A DNA stretch of 64,000 nt from Allolobophora icterica (lineage: Eukaryota; Annelida; Clitellata; Crassiclitellata; Lumbricidae): the NCBI GenBank assembly GCA_963556255.1, contig OY744609.1:24289134-24353133 (forward strand), read 5' to 3'. The notes beneath the pieces are model-generated. The model saw only the letters and a program-made list of their open reading frames with translations. It ran no database searches and was not told the origin of the DNA. Position 1 is the stretch's first letter. Each line of letters begins with the position of its first letter. Positions 35,701 to 46,208 of this stretch are shown here, one piece after another. The position numbers were made by a program, and so were the translations under genes.

Positions 35701-38215
35701 GCAAGTGCTGTTAAAGATTTTTTGTAACTGGTAGAGTATGAATGAATGGATAAATGAATGCAGATGAATAGTCGGAAAAGTTTGAACCGCTTAAAATGTG
35801 CTTGTGTTTTGTTTGTGCAGTTGGCCTATTGTGTTGTTCAGTTTCTTGAAAAGGATGTGACTCTTGCAGAATACGTAAGTATCAGACTTTCGTTATCCAT
35901 ATCATCTCATTTGACTTAATTACCCATATTTTCAATAACAAACTGTCTGAATTCGGTCACAGTTCACTGAACACATACCGAGGTTCAAAACCTATTCCCG
36001 CTAGACAAACCCTTGAAATCTGGAATTATACTAAAGGGTAGGCTACATCAATACATTTTATGACATTGTTCTATGTATGTTGTCATGTAGTAAGTATTTT
36101 AATAATTGTATAATGTCCTTTAAGAATGTTTCAGAGGTGCTGAAGAAAGACTGTGTTACAGATCTTTGGTGGTTTGATTTAGGAGGATTATGGGAGAAAA
36201 TGTGAAAGCAAATGTGTACGTAGCGCTAAAGAAGTAAATGTTTTTCATTTAGAGCAATTTTCTTGAACTTTGAATATGTTATATATTGTATCTTTTATGT
36301 ATTTTATGTGTTGTTTTTAATCCAGGTAATAAAAGCTCTGCTGAAATTTTGGCCAAAGACTTGTAGTCGTAAAGAGGCAAGTAATCACCTGAAGTTATCG
36401 TTTTGTTTTCTAAGAGTTGAATCCTGAACTTTGAACTCTTGAATTAGAACTAGTTAATTGGAGTTACTGTGTTGATGGACAGTGGACATGGATTGAATTG
36501 TTGCTGAACTAATTTTATTATTCGTTTACTGCCTCCTAGGATGCACCATATTCAAACAGGAGTTCTGTTACGTAGCTGGAATGTGCATCATAAAATTAAT
36601 TCAGCTTTAGAAAAAGCTTCATAATAAGTCAACTTTGGTGGAACACAGTTCTTGAATGGCTGTCAAGGGTATGTAAGGATGTATGTATGTACCAGTATGT
36701 AGTTACAAGTATGCGTGTACTGGTATATATGTGTACCTGTGTGTGTATATATGTATATGCATCTATATACCAGGTATGTATCTGAACATTCATGTAGAAC
36801 CTCTGAAATAATGAGTAGTACATACTTTTATATACACTTCTGTATTCTGTGAAGATATACAGGGTACCTTCCCGTTGTGGAATTTTTTGGTGTAGTAGAG
36901 ATTGGAGCTCTTAGTACTGGATGATAGTGTTTTAGTAGCGGGAGTACAATGCATTAGTTGCCTATGTACCTGACAAAGATACTTGGGCAACGTCAGGACC
37001 TTTCCTTTCTCCCCAGAATCAGAAGCAGGCAAGGCAAAAACGTACAGCATGCCAACATAGCATGAACCGATTAACTAAATATCACTGGAAGTGCTATAAA
37101 AGTATATTGCATGAGATTAGGTAATGTGTAAGCAAAGTATAATATGAAAAATTCTTTTCTGCAGAATTAAGGTACATATGCACAGTGATGGGCAGTAGTT
37201 AACTAAGTGTACTTTGCAACTAGTAGTTAAACTAATTTGTAAGTACCGGTAGTTAAAAAGCAGTCAACTACATACTAACCTTCAAAAGTAGTTGTAACTG
37301 GTAGGTAAACTAAAATATCTGAAGTTGTAGTTTACTTTTTCTAGCTACTTTTTCAGTTACTTACTTATCAACTTGTCTCCAGTGTCTCCAAATTGTTTTC
37401 TGCCACATTTGGCAACACTGCTTGTTATGCTATTTTCTGATTGTGAATAAATCCAGAGGTAATGTGTGGTTTAACAGTTCATTATTGCAACTTAGTTCCC
37501 ATCTTATGACCTAAGCAAAAGTATTTACAAGAGTAGTTTAAAATGTAGCTAACTGCTGTTGCTGCAAATTATTAACAATTTAAACTAATTCAAAAGTATT
37601 TGAAACGTAGTTGTAGTTGGACTTTTAAATCAGTTAGTGCCCATCACTGAGCGTGTTCAGATTGATTCATATCTTAACCTGCAATATATTTAAAATACTT
37701 TATTTTTCCTACTGCAACATCCCTTCACTTTAATGATCGAAGATAACCGAGTGGTTGACAATCTTCCAAACAATTTGGTTGAAGTATGGCATTATTTAAT
37801 ATAAACTGACTGTTGATTGCTAATGGTTGTAGATTTATCAATCATTTGTCCATATTTTTGTGAACAAAGTCACCTAGAGTTCCTAGTTCAATGCTCTTGG
37901 TCAGGTGAATTCTAATCAAAGTTCAAATGAATTACTTGCATGATAATTGTCAAATGAACCACTAATTTCCTCATTTCCTAATTTCCTTCTTATGAAACTG
38001 TACCTCTAATTGAGTATCTGCATGGAATCGGGAACAACATCATGCTATAGCTGGTCAAATTGTTTATCTATGGGTCTCAGTAGTGCTGAACCTGACCCCA
38101 ATTGATTGCTGTGCTCTCTTCCACTCCTGCTTTAATACTGTCTTGTTTGACTGGGGTTGGACTGGGAGCGCTCCTGAATAGATAACCTTGAGGGGTGCTA
38201 TATAAAACCTCTCGA

Positions 38216-38268
<53 letters not shown>

Positions 38269-41200
38269 CTAGTTAAAGATTGTCTTAAATATCAGAACAA
38301 AATGAAGGTTTGTTGCAATGTAATGTTTTGATTTCAATTTTATTAAGAACTAGATGATTGCCTGTCCTAAGACGGTAATAATAACAAACCACGGAAACAG
38401 CACCTAGCAAAAAGCACTGCTAGTAATAATACACCCTCGCAAAATACTCCAGAGTCGTAATGATACTTCCAACCGTTAAACACATTAATATAGGTATATA
38501 TATTTATTGTATTAAATTATATGTATTAGATTATTGGCTGTCCTAAGACATTTTAAAAACAAGAAAGGATGGACACCTTCACGTCACCGAAATGTGGACT
38601 TCGTGATCAAATGATTTCGTGACTTTTCTCTTCTGTTATATTTGTTAAGAATTAGACGTTGGGCTGCCTGCTTTGCTGGGGCATATTTGTCCTGCCTCCT
38701 TTTGTCTGCTGCGTTTATGTTTTCTTGCTTAGATTGTGTGCTTTTGTCCTGCCTGCTTTTGTCAGGTCACCCAGAGCATTTGTGTAACTGCATCTGTGTA
38801 CTTTTAATAGAACTATTTCTTCTTCCAGATTATGTTTCTGAGTGAGGTTGAGGAGTTGCTTGAACTGATTGACGTTAAAGAGTTTCCAAAGTTCATCGAT
38901 CCTCTCTTCCATCAAGTTGCCAGATCTGTCCTAAGTCCACATTATCAGGTAATTTCTTTTCTCTGTAAAAATCTTGATAAGTATATTTTTGTGTGTGTCA
39001 GTGAATTACACTGATAAGAAAACACTTGCTTTTTTATTTACTTATTTTATCATTTTTATTTCGATTTATTATTACTTCAATGTTTTACTATCAATGCTTC
39101 TAGCTTCTGTCCCATTGTGCGTTTGCTAATGGTGTAATAAAGAATATACTTACTTCTTACTTACTTACTATAGTATGTGTGTGTGTGCATGTGTATGTGC
39201 TTGAATAATTATAGTATATATATGTATATATGTTTATGTGTCATTGGAGTACATTATAGTATAATACAGTGTCGTTCTTTAGGCCTTTGCAGTACTTGTT
39301 AGAGGTGCAAAGGAAGGTGCTATATAAATGTTCAGATAGATACCTGTATATAGTATATATGTGTATGACTGTATATAAATGTGACTTTGAGACATTATTA
39401 TTACCTACATACCTGGTACATGGTATATTACTGTTACATACACACATGCCCTTTACCACTATAACTTAGGGTTGCATAGCAAAAGTTTATTCAGGGTTCC
39501 ATGTTGAAGCCAACTGCTTCAGTCATTCTATAATAAAACTACCGTAATATGCTAAAAATTTCTACCTGAATGAACCATGTTTAGGAGTTGCACCAGTGAT
39601 AAAGATTTCTGGGTATACAATGTTATATAGCGTTATGGTATACAATTTAGAATCGGTAAACAAACATAACAAATTATGCGTTTGTATATTTCAACTCTCA
39701 GTATTAGATTCCTGTAATAAAACAATAAATATACAAATTGCACGTGCGATCACAGACTTTTGTCAGCCTTAATCCAAGACATATCATGACGTTGGCGTCA
39801 TTGATCCAATGATAGTTCAGATTGTTATTCTGTATTTGATTTGAGGCTGGCCAATAAACTCGTCTTGGAATCAGGAAATTTGTAGTGCTGCAACTCTGCT
39901 TTTGAACAACTTGCAGTAACATTGAACATTTTGTTGTTCCTCATTTGTTATATGCATGTTGTAATCCTGTATCAACCTAATCCTGGATTAGCTTCAGTCA
40001 TTCTGGATCAACTTCAGTCATCCTAACTTCAGTCAATCTGGATCAAATTCAGTCATCCTAACTTCAGTCATCCTGGATCAACTTCAGTCATCCTGGATCA
40101 ACTTCAGTCATCTTAACTTCAGTCATTCTGGATCATCAATGTCATTCATTCTGGATCAACTTCAGTCATCCTGGATCAATTTCAGTCATCCTAACTTCGG
40201 TCATTCTGGATCAACTTCAGTCATCTTAACTTCAGTCATTCTGGATCAACTTCAGTCATCCTAACTTCAGTCATCCTGGGTCAACTTCAGTCATCTTAAC
40301 TTCAGCCATTCTGGATCATCAATGTCAGTCATCCTGGATCAACTTCAGTCATCCTAACTTCAGTCATTCTGGATCATCAATGTCAGTCATCCTGGATTAA
40401 CTTCAGTCATCCTGGATCAACTTCAGTCATCTTAACTTCAGTAATCTTAACTTCAGTAATTCTGGGTCATCAATGTCAGTCATCCTGGATCAACCTCAGT
40501 CATCCTGGATCAACTTCAGTCATCCTGGAACAACTTCTGTCATCATAGATCAACATCAGTCATCCTGGAACAAATTCATTCCTCTTTCAACTGTGTCATT
40601 GACAACCTTGAGCACAATCATGATATGCAGTGAAGCAAGACAATCCTTGTTTTCACTAACTCTATGCTTGGATTGAAAAGACCACACCCAGTTACCACAG
40701 GTGAAGATGGAACACCGTAGAAGTGGTGTATTTTTGGCATCTGTATTTGCTTAGCCGTTGAAGAAACAGAGATCACTGGTAGATACAGAGATGGCACAGG
40801 ATGCCGGGAACCACGCCAGGTTATAACTGTTTACAGGTGAACAGAAGGATATGCTTATCTTCACTGGTTTCAGTCTGAACTGGACTCAGAATATCTGCAT
40901 CTTTACTGAAGGGATGAGTTTTGCCTTCAACCGAACCTAGTCAAATTCACAAGAACTACAAATGGAATGACTCAAGATGACTTTTTGCCAAGAAATATGA
41001 TTACTAGTTTTAGCAGTTCTTTGTAGTCAAGATGGTGGAATTCTAAATTTGTCTCTTAGCAGCAATAACTCCTCCTCAGCCCAGTTATCATAGCCAGCTG
41101 AACTGCTGTTTCATAGCTAGTCCTGTCAATCCAACACTAGTTTCTTGGAGATAGTGAAATATGGCAATATCCGGACCGGTGGGGCAGCAATTTTCAGGAC

Positions 41201-44200
41201 ACTGGTTGTCTTTCAGTTTTGATTTCCATCAGAGGATGATGACATGGTAAAATACCTTTTTGATCAAAGCAAGTGCACCAGCATACTGACAGGCACTGCT
41301 GGATGTTATGTCAAAACAATTTCCTCTAACCGTTTAAGAGATTCCATTCGTCAAGGTATCAGATCACAGTGCTGGCCTGAACTGCTTTAGTCCTGTTGCT
41401 ACTTTTTGGGACACCAAGTATTTGTTTTGCTCTGTCTTATCTTTAGCGGGAGGGTAAAATTGTGAGTTCTAGTCTGTAAGTCATATTTATTTTGTTGTGG
41501 GGAAGGAAAAATACCACGAAGGACATTCTAACATGTGCAACAGATTTTTAAAAATAAGCTAGCATCTGCAGCATCAATCATGTCAGCCGAACTTGGGATA
41601 GAGGGCAGAAGCAAGGTTACATTCCCTTTCTGTGTATCTGGTTTTCTGTTCAGTCACTGTGTCATTTAGTTCTCTACTTGAGACTTCTCTGTTCCAGATT
41701 GCTTTTCCACCATAGGCTGTCTGTCTCTTGGCAGACTGATCCTTTGGATGTTGACCTGATTAGGGTTTGGTTTCGGTGCACCATCGGTTAATACCTTGTG
41801 CATTAGACACTGGCACTATAAAAGTTGATAATAATAATAATCATATTGCATTCTTTAGGTCGCTGAGCGAGCATTGTTCTACTGGAACAATGAGGCCATT
41901 GTCCGTGCCATTGAACTGAATGTGAATGTAGTTATGCCAGTGATGTTTCCATCTTTGTATCGCATAACGAAAGAACAGACGAACCAGGCGATTCTAACGC
42001 TCGTCTATAACGTCCTCAAGGCTTTTACAGATATGAACAGCAAACTGTTTGAGGATCTGACTGTCAACTATGAAAAGGAACAGACAAAGTAATGTTAAAC
42101 GCAGAATTCTTGCTATTTTAATTTATTTAAATCCCTGTTATGTCATTAACCTATTGTAGCAGTGAAACTTTGGGATTTTATAATTAATTAATTAGTGTTA
42201 TTATTAACTGCAGCTGTACCATATAACTTTTTTTACTTTTCGGCCAAATATGAATAACTAATGACAATATATGATTGCGACAATAAGAATGCGAGTGGAA
42301 GGTAATTTATTTAAATCCCTGTTATGTCATTAACCTATTGTAGCAGTGAAACTTTGGGATTTTATGGTTTTAGGATTTTATCATTGGACAAGCCAAAATA
42401 TTTTAATTGGTTTAATATTAGTGAAAACTAGACTTAATTAAGTATTTGTATAATGTTTCAACAGCATACTGTAGTTCTCGAGCATGCAAAGCTTACAATA
42501 TAAAATTTTAATGTTATATGTCAAGTGCTTGGTGCTTCAATGTAATCTTCAATGCAAGTTGATGTTAATTAAACTTGTTAGAAGTTAAAGATTGCTATAG
42601 TCACAAGTATGAAACCAGAACTTAAAAAGTTTTGTTAGTTATGCAAGGAAACCACAAATGGGCGAATAAATTTTGGATTGGGCTTTTACTGTTCATCTTC
42701 AGATTCAAGGAAATATTTGGCCGAATATGAATAAATTTTTTGAAACACTTGTATTATTTTAACTGATACAACATCCAAGACAGTGATAAACTTTACTGTG
42801 CGTATATAATTGTCAGACTTGTATGCTACAGTTTATCAGTTTAGCCAGTGCAACTCTACACTGGTGTGCTACAATAACTACCATCCTATATTCATTTTGA
42901 AAATTTTCATTTTGATAATTTATATAGCCCCTCTTCAAGAAACCTACTCAGAGGTGCATATATACACTGGGGCATGACCTATCTGTGATGTCTGTCAACT
43001 GTTGGCCAATAAATATCTTACCCTTTACGTCTGAAGCGAATTGAATGTGAATATTTTGTACAGCTCTATTATTTATAAGATATTTATTTATCAAGGTATT
43101 TATTTATCACCATATATTTTATATATGTAGCTCATGATAGATATCTGAAAGGTGCTGAAACACCTATTGTGCTAGTACAGTGCAAATCGGTTAAAGGGTC
43201 GTCCATAAAGGACGTCCGCAAATTATGACCCACTTTGGACCCCTCCCTCCCCTTTGTCTGCATTTGTCCGCATTTGACCTTACCCTCCCTCCCTCCCCCC
43301 TTGCGGACGTCTGCACGCCTAAGCCAATTTTTTATGTTGTCATCATTATTTTTACAATTATTCCACAGTTCCTGTGCACGTTTAAGTGACAGTTCAGGTT
43401 TCATATCGCAGGATGTGCAGTAATAAAAGCCTCTTTACAGTCGTAGTAAAGGTTATACCATGCATGAGGTTTTAGGCAATCACTTCACTGAACCTTTTTT
43501 TAAATCCATCTAAGAGTAGATCACGTATGCATTTATATGGCTATCATTATGACCAAGGAGAAGGCCAATGGACATATCGTGATCCATCCACCCTTCTGTC
43601 CATCATTTATCATGCCTCATCTGCCTGTCAAAAACAATGACTGAGGAAATAACTGAAACGAAGATCTCGTGATATCGTAATCATCATAATTGTAAACTCC
43701 AAATATCTTAGGTGCAACTTTAAAGCTAAGCACAAGACAATAGCTTATTAACAAGCGCTGCGTCATGTCAGAGGGGTTGTCCAGAGGGATGTATATCGGG
43801 TAGGAATTCTTGAAGAGAGCAGACTTAATTTGGATTGGAAACGTGAGGGGTGATAGTTACAGTAGCTTGAGGTAGATGATGATGGTGGATGGGTCGTGCC
43901 GGCGATATTGCCAGAGGAATGGAGAATGTGCAGAATTCAGGAGGAATTTTCCTGTGACTCGTGTTTCCAGCATCAAGCATTCCAAAGTCTACTCTCTATG
44001 CATAGGCATCATTATGGTAATCATGAACTCTATTGTTTCATGCACCGTCATGTGAGGGGTCAAAGTTCTTACCATCAATAATCCAATTACTAATCGGAGG
44101 TTATCTGAAAGACGTATCAAGTACAGCAGGACATCATTGGCACATGATACAAACTCGTAATCTAAAGCCATACTTATTTTTTTGTTTACTTTCTGCCTTC

Positions 44201-44695
44201 ATGATGAATAATCGTGTATACACCATATAATTAGGCTTGAGTACATCTGTAATGTAATGTATTTGTATCATGAACCCTATGCCCTTTGTGACCCTGATTG
44301 TACAACATTTTTTTATCACATCCTACAGGTCATTTATCTGCACCTAATAGTAGGCCTATTTGCCGTGCATGCATGTAGCATTCTCTATTGTCCACATCTG
44401 TTGACAGTAATGGCATTGAATTTGCCTGAATTGTAAGCTATCCTTTTCCTGTGACCTGGATCTTAACTTCTCCATGTCCTCTGATTTATAACTTGACACA
44501 GGCATCTCCCTTAAATCTTAACTTAGGCTTGTATTGTGCTTAGAATTATAAGTTGATCTTTTCTCATATGTAATCAAAGGATTTTTCTGATCTATTTTTC
44601 CAAACAGGAGAGAACAGAAAGAAAAGCAAAGACAAGCACTATGGAAAAACTTAGAAATGCTCGAGGTCAACAAAAATCCTAAGCAACACAAATAA
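25139..44695 (+). CDS. PPP2R5E: PP2A B56-family regulatory subunit (PPP2R5, A/E-like), 12 exons
   Basis: Regulatory subunit that binds the PP2A scaffold and catalytic subunits and recruits substrates carrying LxxIxE motifs; it acts in cytoplasm and nucleus. Exons: 25139-25274, 26380-26576, 29894-29995, 30678-30770, 32905-33035, 33682-33741, 34965-35073, 35821-35874, 36326-36376, 38829-38948, 41859-42088, 44608-44695. They total 1371 bp, 456 residues plus stop, with every phase consistent; vertebrate family members are of similar length. Diagnostic stretches are [17 protein letters not shown] (acidic loop), [40 protein letters not shown] (His, Arg, Tyr and Arg of the LxxIxE pocket kept), [51 protein letters not shown] and [11 protein letters not shown]. 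The last replaces the usual HWN with QTN, and the family's WNNEYI is WNNEAI, so the protein is somewhat divergent. PPP2R5A/E orthology is inferred from the [11 protein letters not shown] and RAFIRK words and is not proven. Introns 6 and 9 have GC donors. Confidence 0.95.
25380..25915 (+). pseudogene. LINE 3' fragment in PPP2R5 intron 1
   Basis: Plus-strand words [34 protein letters not shown] and [17 protein letters not shown], then the tail GGGAGCACCTGTGAGTAG, CGCTATACATAAA and (GAAT)n. 5'-truncated and frameshifted. Confidence 0.72.
26380..26576 (+). CDS. PPP2R5E: PPP2R5-like exon 2
   Basis: Begins after TTTCAAG. Encodes (E)[20 protein letters not shown], then [33 protein letters not shown] and [11 protein letters not shown], corresponding to the first HEAT repeats. 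Donor ATG|GTATGT, phase 0. Confidence 0.93.
26621..26727. repeat. (CATA)n microsatellite in intron 2
   Basis: Begins about 45 bp after exon 2. It makes the long Tyr-Ile-His frame that appears to extend the exon; the true exon ends at 26576. Confidence 0.95.
28590..29600 (-). pseudogene. LINE remnant in intron 2, split by a MITE
   Basis: Minus-strand words near 29390-29330 read [18 protein letters not shown], resembling the degraded RT xADD box region. Beyond the MITE at 28951-29091, [20 protein letters not shown] and [13 protein letters not shown] give the RT C-terminal tail. It is antisense to the host gene. Confidence 0.62.
28951..29091. mobile_element. Short hAT-like MITE in intron 2
   Basis: Perfect 8-bp repeat GATGCAGG on both sides (28943-28950 and 29092-29099). 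Ends are weakly inverted (CCTAGGAGTTGAC versus CACTGGCGTAAAC) with G/C homopolymers just inside. Confidence 0.65.
29640..29800. repeat. (GAT)n microsatellite upstream of exon 3
   Basis: About 150 bp of GAT/ATG repeats with few interruptions, ending about 95 bp before exon 3. Poly-Met and poly-Ile frames are artefacts. Confidence 0.95.
29894..29995 (+). CDS. PPP2R5E: PPP2R5-like exon 3
   Basis: Acceptor TTTTCCAG. Encodes [17 protein letters not shown] and [17 protein letters not shown]. The acidic loop is the region altered in human PPP2R5D developmental disorder and is kept here. Donor CAG|GTACCT. Confidence 0.95.
30243..30600 (-). repeat. Antisense LINE 3' tail in intron 3
   Basis: GAATTTATATGGCACCACTC followed by CAGAGGCGCTCC in plus orientation is the inverse of the LINE tail seen elsewhere. 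A decayed coding strand follows (GGAGGCTGTTCCAGCTGGAA). Confidence 0.5.
30678..30770 (+). CDS. PPP2R5E: PPP2R5-like exon 4
   Basis: Acceptor CTTTCAG. Encodes [18 protein letters not shown] and [13 protein letters not shown]. Donor CAT|GTAGGT, phase 0. Confidence 0.95.
30979..32485 (+). mobile_element. hAT transposon (ZMYM/TTF-type) in intron 4
   Basis: Left end CAGGCTTGGACTGGC and right end inverse of CAGGGTCGGACTGGC, flanked by identical CTTCCATT (30971-30978 and 32486-32493). Just inside the left end the head motif GCAGGCTTGGACTGGGCC occurs again (about 31036). The interior has transposase debris. Confidence 0.92.
31380..32050 (+). pseudogene. hAT transposase remnant (ZMYM1-like)
   Basis: Plus-strand readings include [36 protein letters not shown] and, near the 3' end, [18 protein letters not shown] followed by RLKNMLSQ. 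The last is the hAT C-terminal dimerisation signature (usually ERSFSKLKxIKxxLRxxM). Stops and frameshifts break it. Confidence 0.72.
32905..33035 (+). CDS. PPP2R5E: PPP2R5-like exon 5
   Basis: Acceptor TTATGCAG. Encodes [36 protein letters not shown] and NINNIFL. It carries most of the LxxIxE-binding pocket. Donor CTGCG|GTAAAT, phase 2. Confidence 0.95.
33528..33622 (+). repeat. LINE 3' tail with (GAAT)n in intron 5
   Basis: GTCGGGAGCACCTCTGAGTAG, AGAGGCGCTATAAATG, then (AATGAATA)n. It ends 60 bp before exon 6. Confidence 0.65.
33682..33741 (+). CDS. PPP2R5E: PPP2R5-like exon 6 (GC donor)
   Basis: Acceptor TTTTTGCAG. Encodes (R)[19 protein letters not shown]. The donor is CAG|GCAAGA, a GC-AG intron; the reading frame to exon 7 requires this boundary. 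Confidence 0.92.
34160..34790. repeat. ATGGGGA-rich simple repeats in intron 6
   Basis: AATACCATGGGGATGG recurs near 34280-34330. A GGGGACAGACCGGATGGG-like minisatellite runs about 34640-34775. The rest of the intron is featureless. Confidence 0.7.
34965..35073 (+). CDS. PPP2R5E: PPP2R5-like exon 7
   Basis: Acceptor AACTGTAG. Encodes (S)[36 protein letters not shown]. Donor CAG|GTCAGC. Confidence 0.94.
35821..35874 (+). CDS. PPP2R5E: PPP2R5-like exon 8
   Basis: Acceptor TTTGTGCAG. Encodes [18 protein letters not shown]. Donor TAC|GTAAGT. Confidence 0.94.
36326..36376 (+). CDS. PPP2R5E: PPP2R5-like exon 9 (GC donor)
   Basis: Acceptor TAATCCAG. Encodes [17 protein letters not shown]. The donor is GAG|GCAAGT, the second GC-AG intron of the gene. 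Confidence 0.93.
37183..37649. mobile_element. hAT MITE in intron 9
   Basis: Ends CAGTGATGGGCAGTAGTTAAC and the inverse of CAGTGATGGGCACTAAC. AGTAGTTAAACTA words recur in the arms. No clear 8-bp duplication remains (CATATGCA left, AGCGTGTT right). Confidence 0.72.
38100..38277 (+). repeat. LINE 3' tail with (AAT)n in intron 9
   Basis: TTGGACTGGGAGCGCTCCTG, GGGGTGCTATATAAAACC, then AATAATAAT/GATAAT. This is the same tail family as 25.9 and 33.5 kb. Confidence 0.62.
38829..38948 (+). CDS. PPP2R5E: PPP2R5-like exon 10
   Basis: Acceptor CTTCTTCCAG. Encodes [36 protein letters not shown] and PHYQ. Donor CAG|GTAATT. Confidence 0.94.
39100..39175 (+). repeat. Retroposon tail ending AATAAAGAATATACTTAC
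   Basis: Also present near 260-325 inside the first hAT element, followed in both places by a (TTAC)n run. Confidence 0.5.
39973..40585. repeat. CTTCAGTCATCCTGGATCAA minisatellite in intron 10
   Basis: About 30 imperfect copies of units built from CTTCAGTCAT, CCTGGATCAA and CCTAA blocks. Variants such as ATCAATGTCAGTCATC recur at intervals, suggesting higher-order structure. Confidence 0.93.
40586..41690. other. Intron 10 body, nothing assigned
   Basis: No coding frame or clear repeat. Some words suggest a decayed LINE coding strand. Confidence 0.35.
41700..41848 (+). repeat. LINE 3' tail next to exon 11
   Basis: GACCTGATTAGGGTTTGGTTT, CACCATCGGTTAATACC and GTGCATTAGACACTGGC are shared with 61920-62000. 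It ends in (AATAAT)n about a dozen bases before the exon 11 acceptor. Confidence 0.65.
41859..42088 (+). CDS. PPP2R5E: PPP2R5-like exon 11
   Basis: Acceptor TTCTTTAG. Encodes [54 protein letters not shown] and [13 protein letters not shown]. Donor AA|GTAATG, phase 2. A LINE 3' tail ends only about 12 bases before the acceptor. Confidence 0.95.
42118..42366. repeat. 63-bp direct repeat in intron 11
   Basis: The block beginning AATTTATTTAAATCCCTGTT and ending GAAACTTTGGGATTTTAT occurs at about 42120-42182 and again at about 42304-42366, apparently identical, 184 bp apart. Confidence 0.88.
42900..42962 (-). repeat. Inverted LINE 3' tail in intron 11
   Basis: AATTTATATAGCCCCTCTTC and AAACCTACTCAGAGGTGC match the inverse of the recurrent LINE tail. 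Confidence 0.55.
43197..43510. mobile_element. Partial GGGTCGTCCATAAAGGACG MITE in intron 11
   Basis: The left end GGGTCGTCCATAAAGGACG and CGTCCGCAAATTATGACCC matches the element at 54225-54688. An internal word (GCATGAGGTTTTAGGCAATC) occurs inverted relative to that copy. The right terminus is missing. Confidence 0.65.
43511..44607. other. Rest of intron 11, nothing assigned
   Basis: No supported coding region. The short open frames here are unsupported. Confidence 0.4.
44608..44695 (+). CDS. PPP2R5E: PPP2R5-like exon 12 and stop
   Basis: Acceptor TCCAAACAG. Encodes (K)[19 protein letters not shown] and VNKNPKQHK, then TAA. The basic REQKEKxxxxLWKxLE helix is the family's C-terminal end; there is no longer tail. 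Confidence 0.93.
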
Positions 44696-45256
44696 GAATT
44701 TGAAAAATTTATGTTAGATTCGTCGTAACATCCGCACTTGAAATCCTTTGGCGTTGTGTATGAACTTACTCAGTGTTTTTGTTACTGTAGGAAATTCATC
44801 TTATCTGGTATGAAAACTGTACGCAAGAACGAATAGGAATGTTCTCTTTGATTAGCCAAACTTAGTTTGTTGACACTGGTTTGTTGACATGGAGTGTTTG
44901 CCAGTTGAACAGCATTTTTTTGCTGGGTTTAGAATTTTAGATAAATTTTTTAAACACTGAATATTTGGTCACCAGAATTATTTGTGTAGCTCCAGAATTT
45001 TTTCCCTAAAGCACAATCACAACAATACAAGTTTTCCTATATCTTACGTACCCATTTTAGCCTTGAAGCCATACCTACAAACAGAGTATATTTGGTGAGT
45101 TGTTTTTGTGTATCAATCGAATTTGGAGAAAGACTTGATGATCTGAAAATTATGGAATTTCTTGTAAGCAGAAAAATATGTTACAAACACTGGCATTCAT
45201 TCGTGTGAGTAGAAAATGAATTATGAAACAATAAAACGGTTTTTCTTTCAAACAAT
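44696..45256 (+). terminator. Probable 3' UTR of the PPP2R5-like gene with AATAAA
   Basis: AT-rich sequence follows the stop codon. The first canonical AATAAA on the plus strand after it that looks usable is at 45230-45235 (GAAACAATAAAACGG), implying a cleavage site near 45250. No transcript data support it. Confidence 0.45.
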
Positions 45257-45689
45257 TTCTAAGGCTACATGCAAATGAGTTAATACAGTTCGCTTCACAG
45301 TAACAGTAACGAGACTATATTGCTGCAAATTCTTGCTAAAACACAAATTTAACTGGTCATAGAAAACGTCAACTCCATGCACTTCTTAATATAAAATATA
45401 AAAGATTATGCTGCTAAACTGATTTGAGAAGAGGCCATCAAATGGAAGAATCAACTACATGTAAGTTCATTATCAAAGTTCATCAGTGGATTAGTTCTTT
45501 TTGCAAGTCGCATGGAGTGGGCTTGTTCTTCGGTTTAATAGAGGCCTCGTCGAGACCATAACGTCATTTAACAAGACCATGTGATTTGAAAGAAACTAAA
45601 TCCTCAGAACTTGAAACATGAACTTAGTTGGTTCTTAATTTGATAGCCTCGGCTGCTTTGCCATGACTAGCAAACACATGTGGATGAAT

Positions 45690-46208
45690 TGTGACAAGTC
45701 ACAAGTTGCAACCATGGGATAGGTCCCTTTATGGGCCTTGGAAGAGATATCTTGTGACCATTTGTCATTCTTCAGTAACCCAAGACAATCTATAACATTG
45801 TTCCTAATGTTTGTGCACCATATGCACAGGCATTTACAAAGTCAAATATTGAGGCTGGATTTAAAGTGGCTGGGATAGAACCCTTCAATTCAGACATTTT
45901 TCTCACACGATGAATATTTAGCAGCATCAGTAACAGATCGCCCGTCACCTATCGTGGCACCTTGACCTGTTGCAGTTATGGCCTCTGTACCAACAAACCA
46001 ACAAAGTAACATTCCAGAAATGGAACAGATCGGACCACCATCTGCTGCTGAAAGCCATGAAACTAATGTGACGCAAGAGCAGTTGAAGCCATTCCCAAAG
46101 ACTGCAGCTAGAAAAACAGCAGTTATCGTTGATTTATCAATGTTGACATCTCTAAAACTTTGGCATGAATATTATTTTAAATCATTACTATATTATAAAG
46201 TTGTTTAA
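45690..46208 (+). pseudogene. Pogo/Tigger-like transposase C-terminal remnant
   Basis: The plus strand reads WDRSLYGPWKRYLVTICH, then TIYNIVPNVCAPYAQAFT, KSNIEAGFKVAGIEPFNSDI, a frameshift, FSHDEYLAASVTDRPSPIV, a stop, and EQLKPFPKTAARKT. This is the order of landmarks in the C-terminal half of pogo-class (Tc1/mariner superfamily) transposases: FGPFKxxY, AFxxxNIxxGFRxTGIxPFN, VTDRP, PxPKxxxRK. The N-terminal DNA-binding domains and most of the DDE core are absent. The 1-base frameshift and internal stop make it a pseudogene. Confidence 0.78.

Noticed and set aside
39973..40585. Possible coding repeat protein
   Set aside because: Units change length and frame; stops are frequent; it lies within intron 10.
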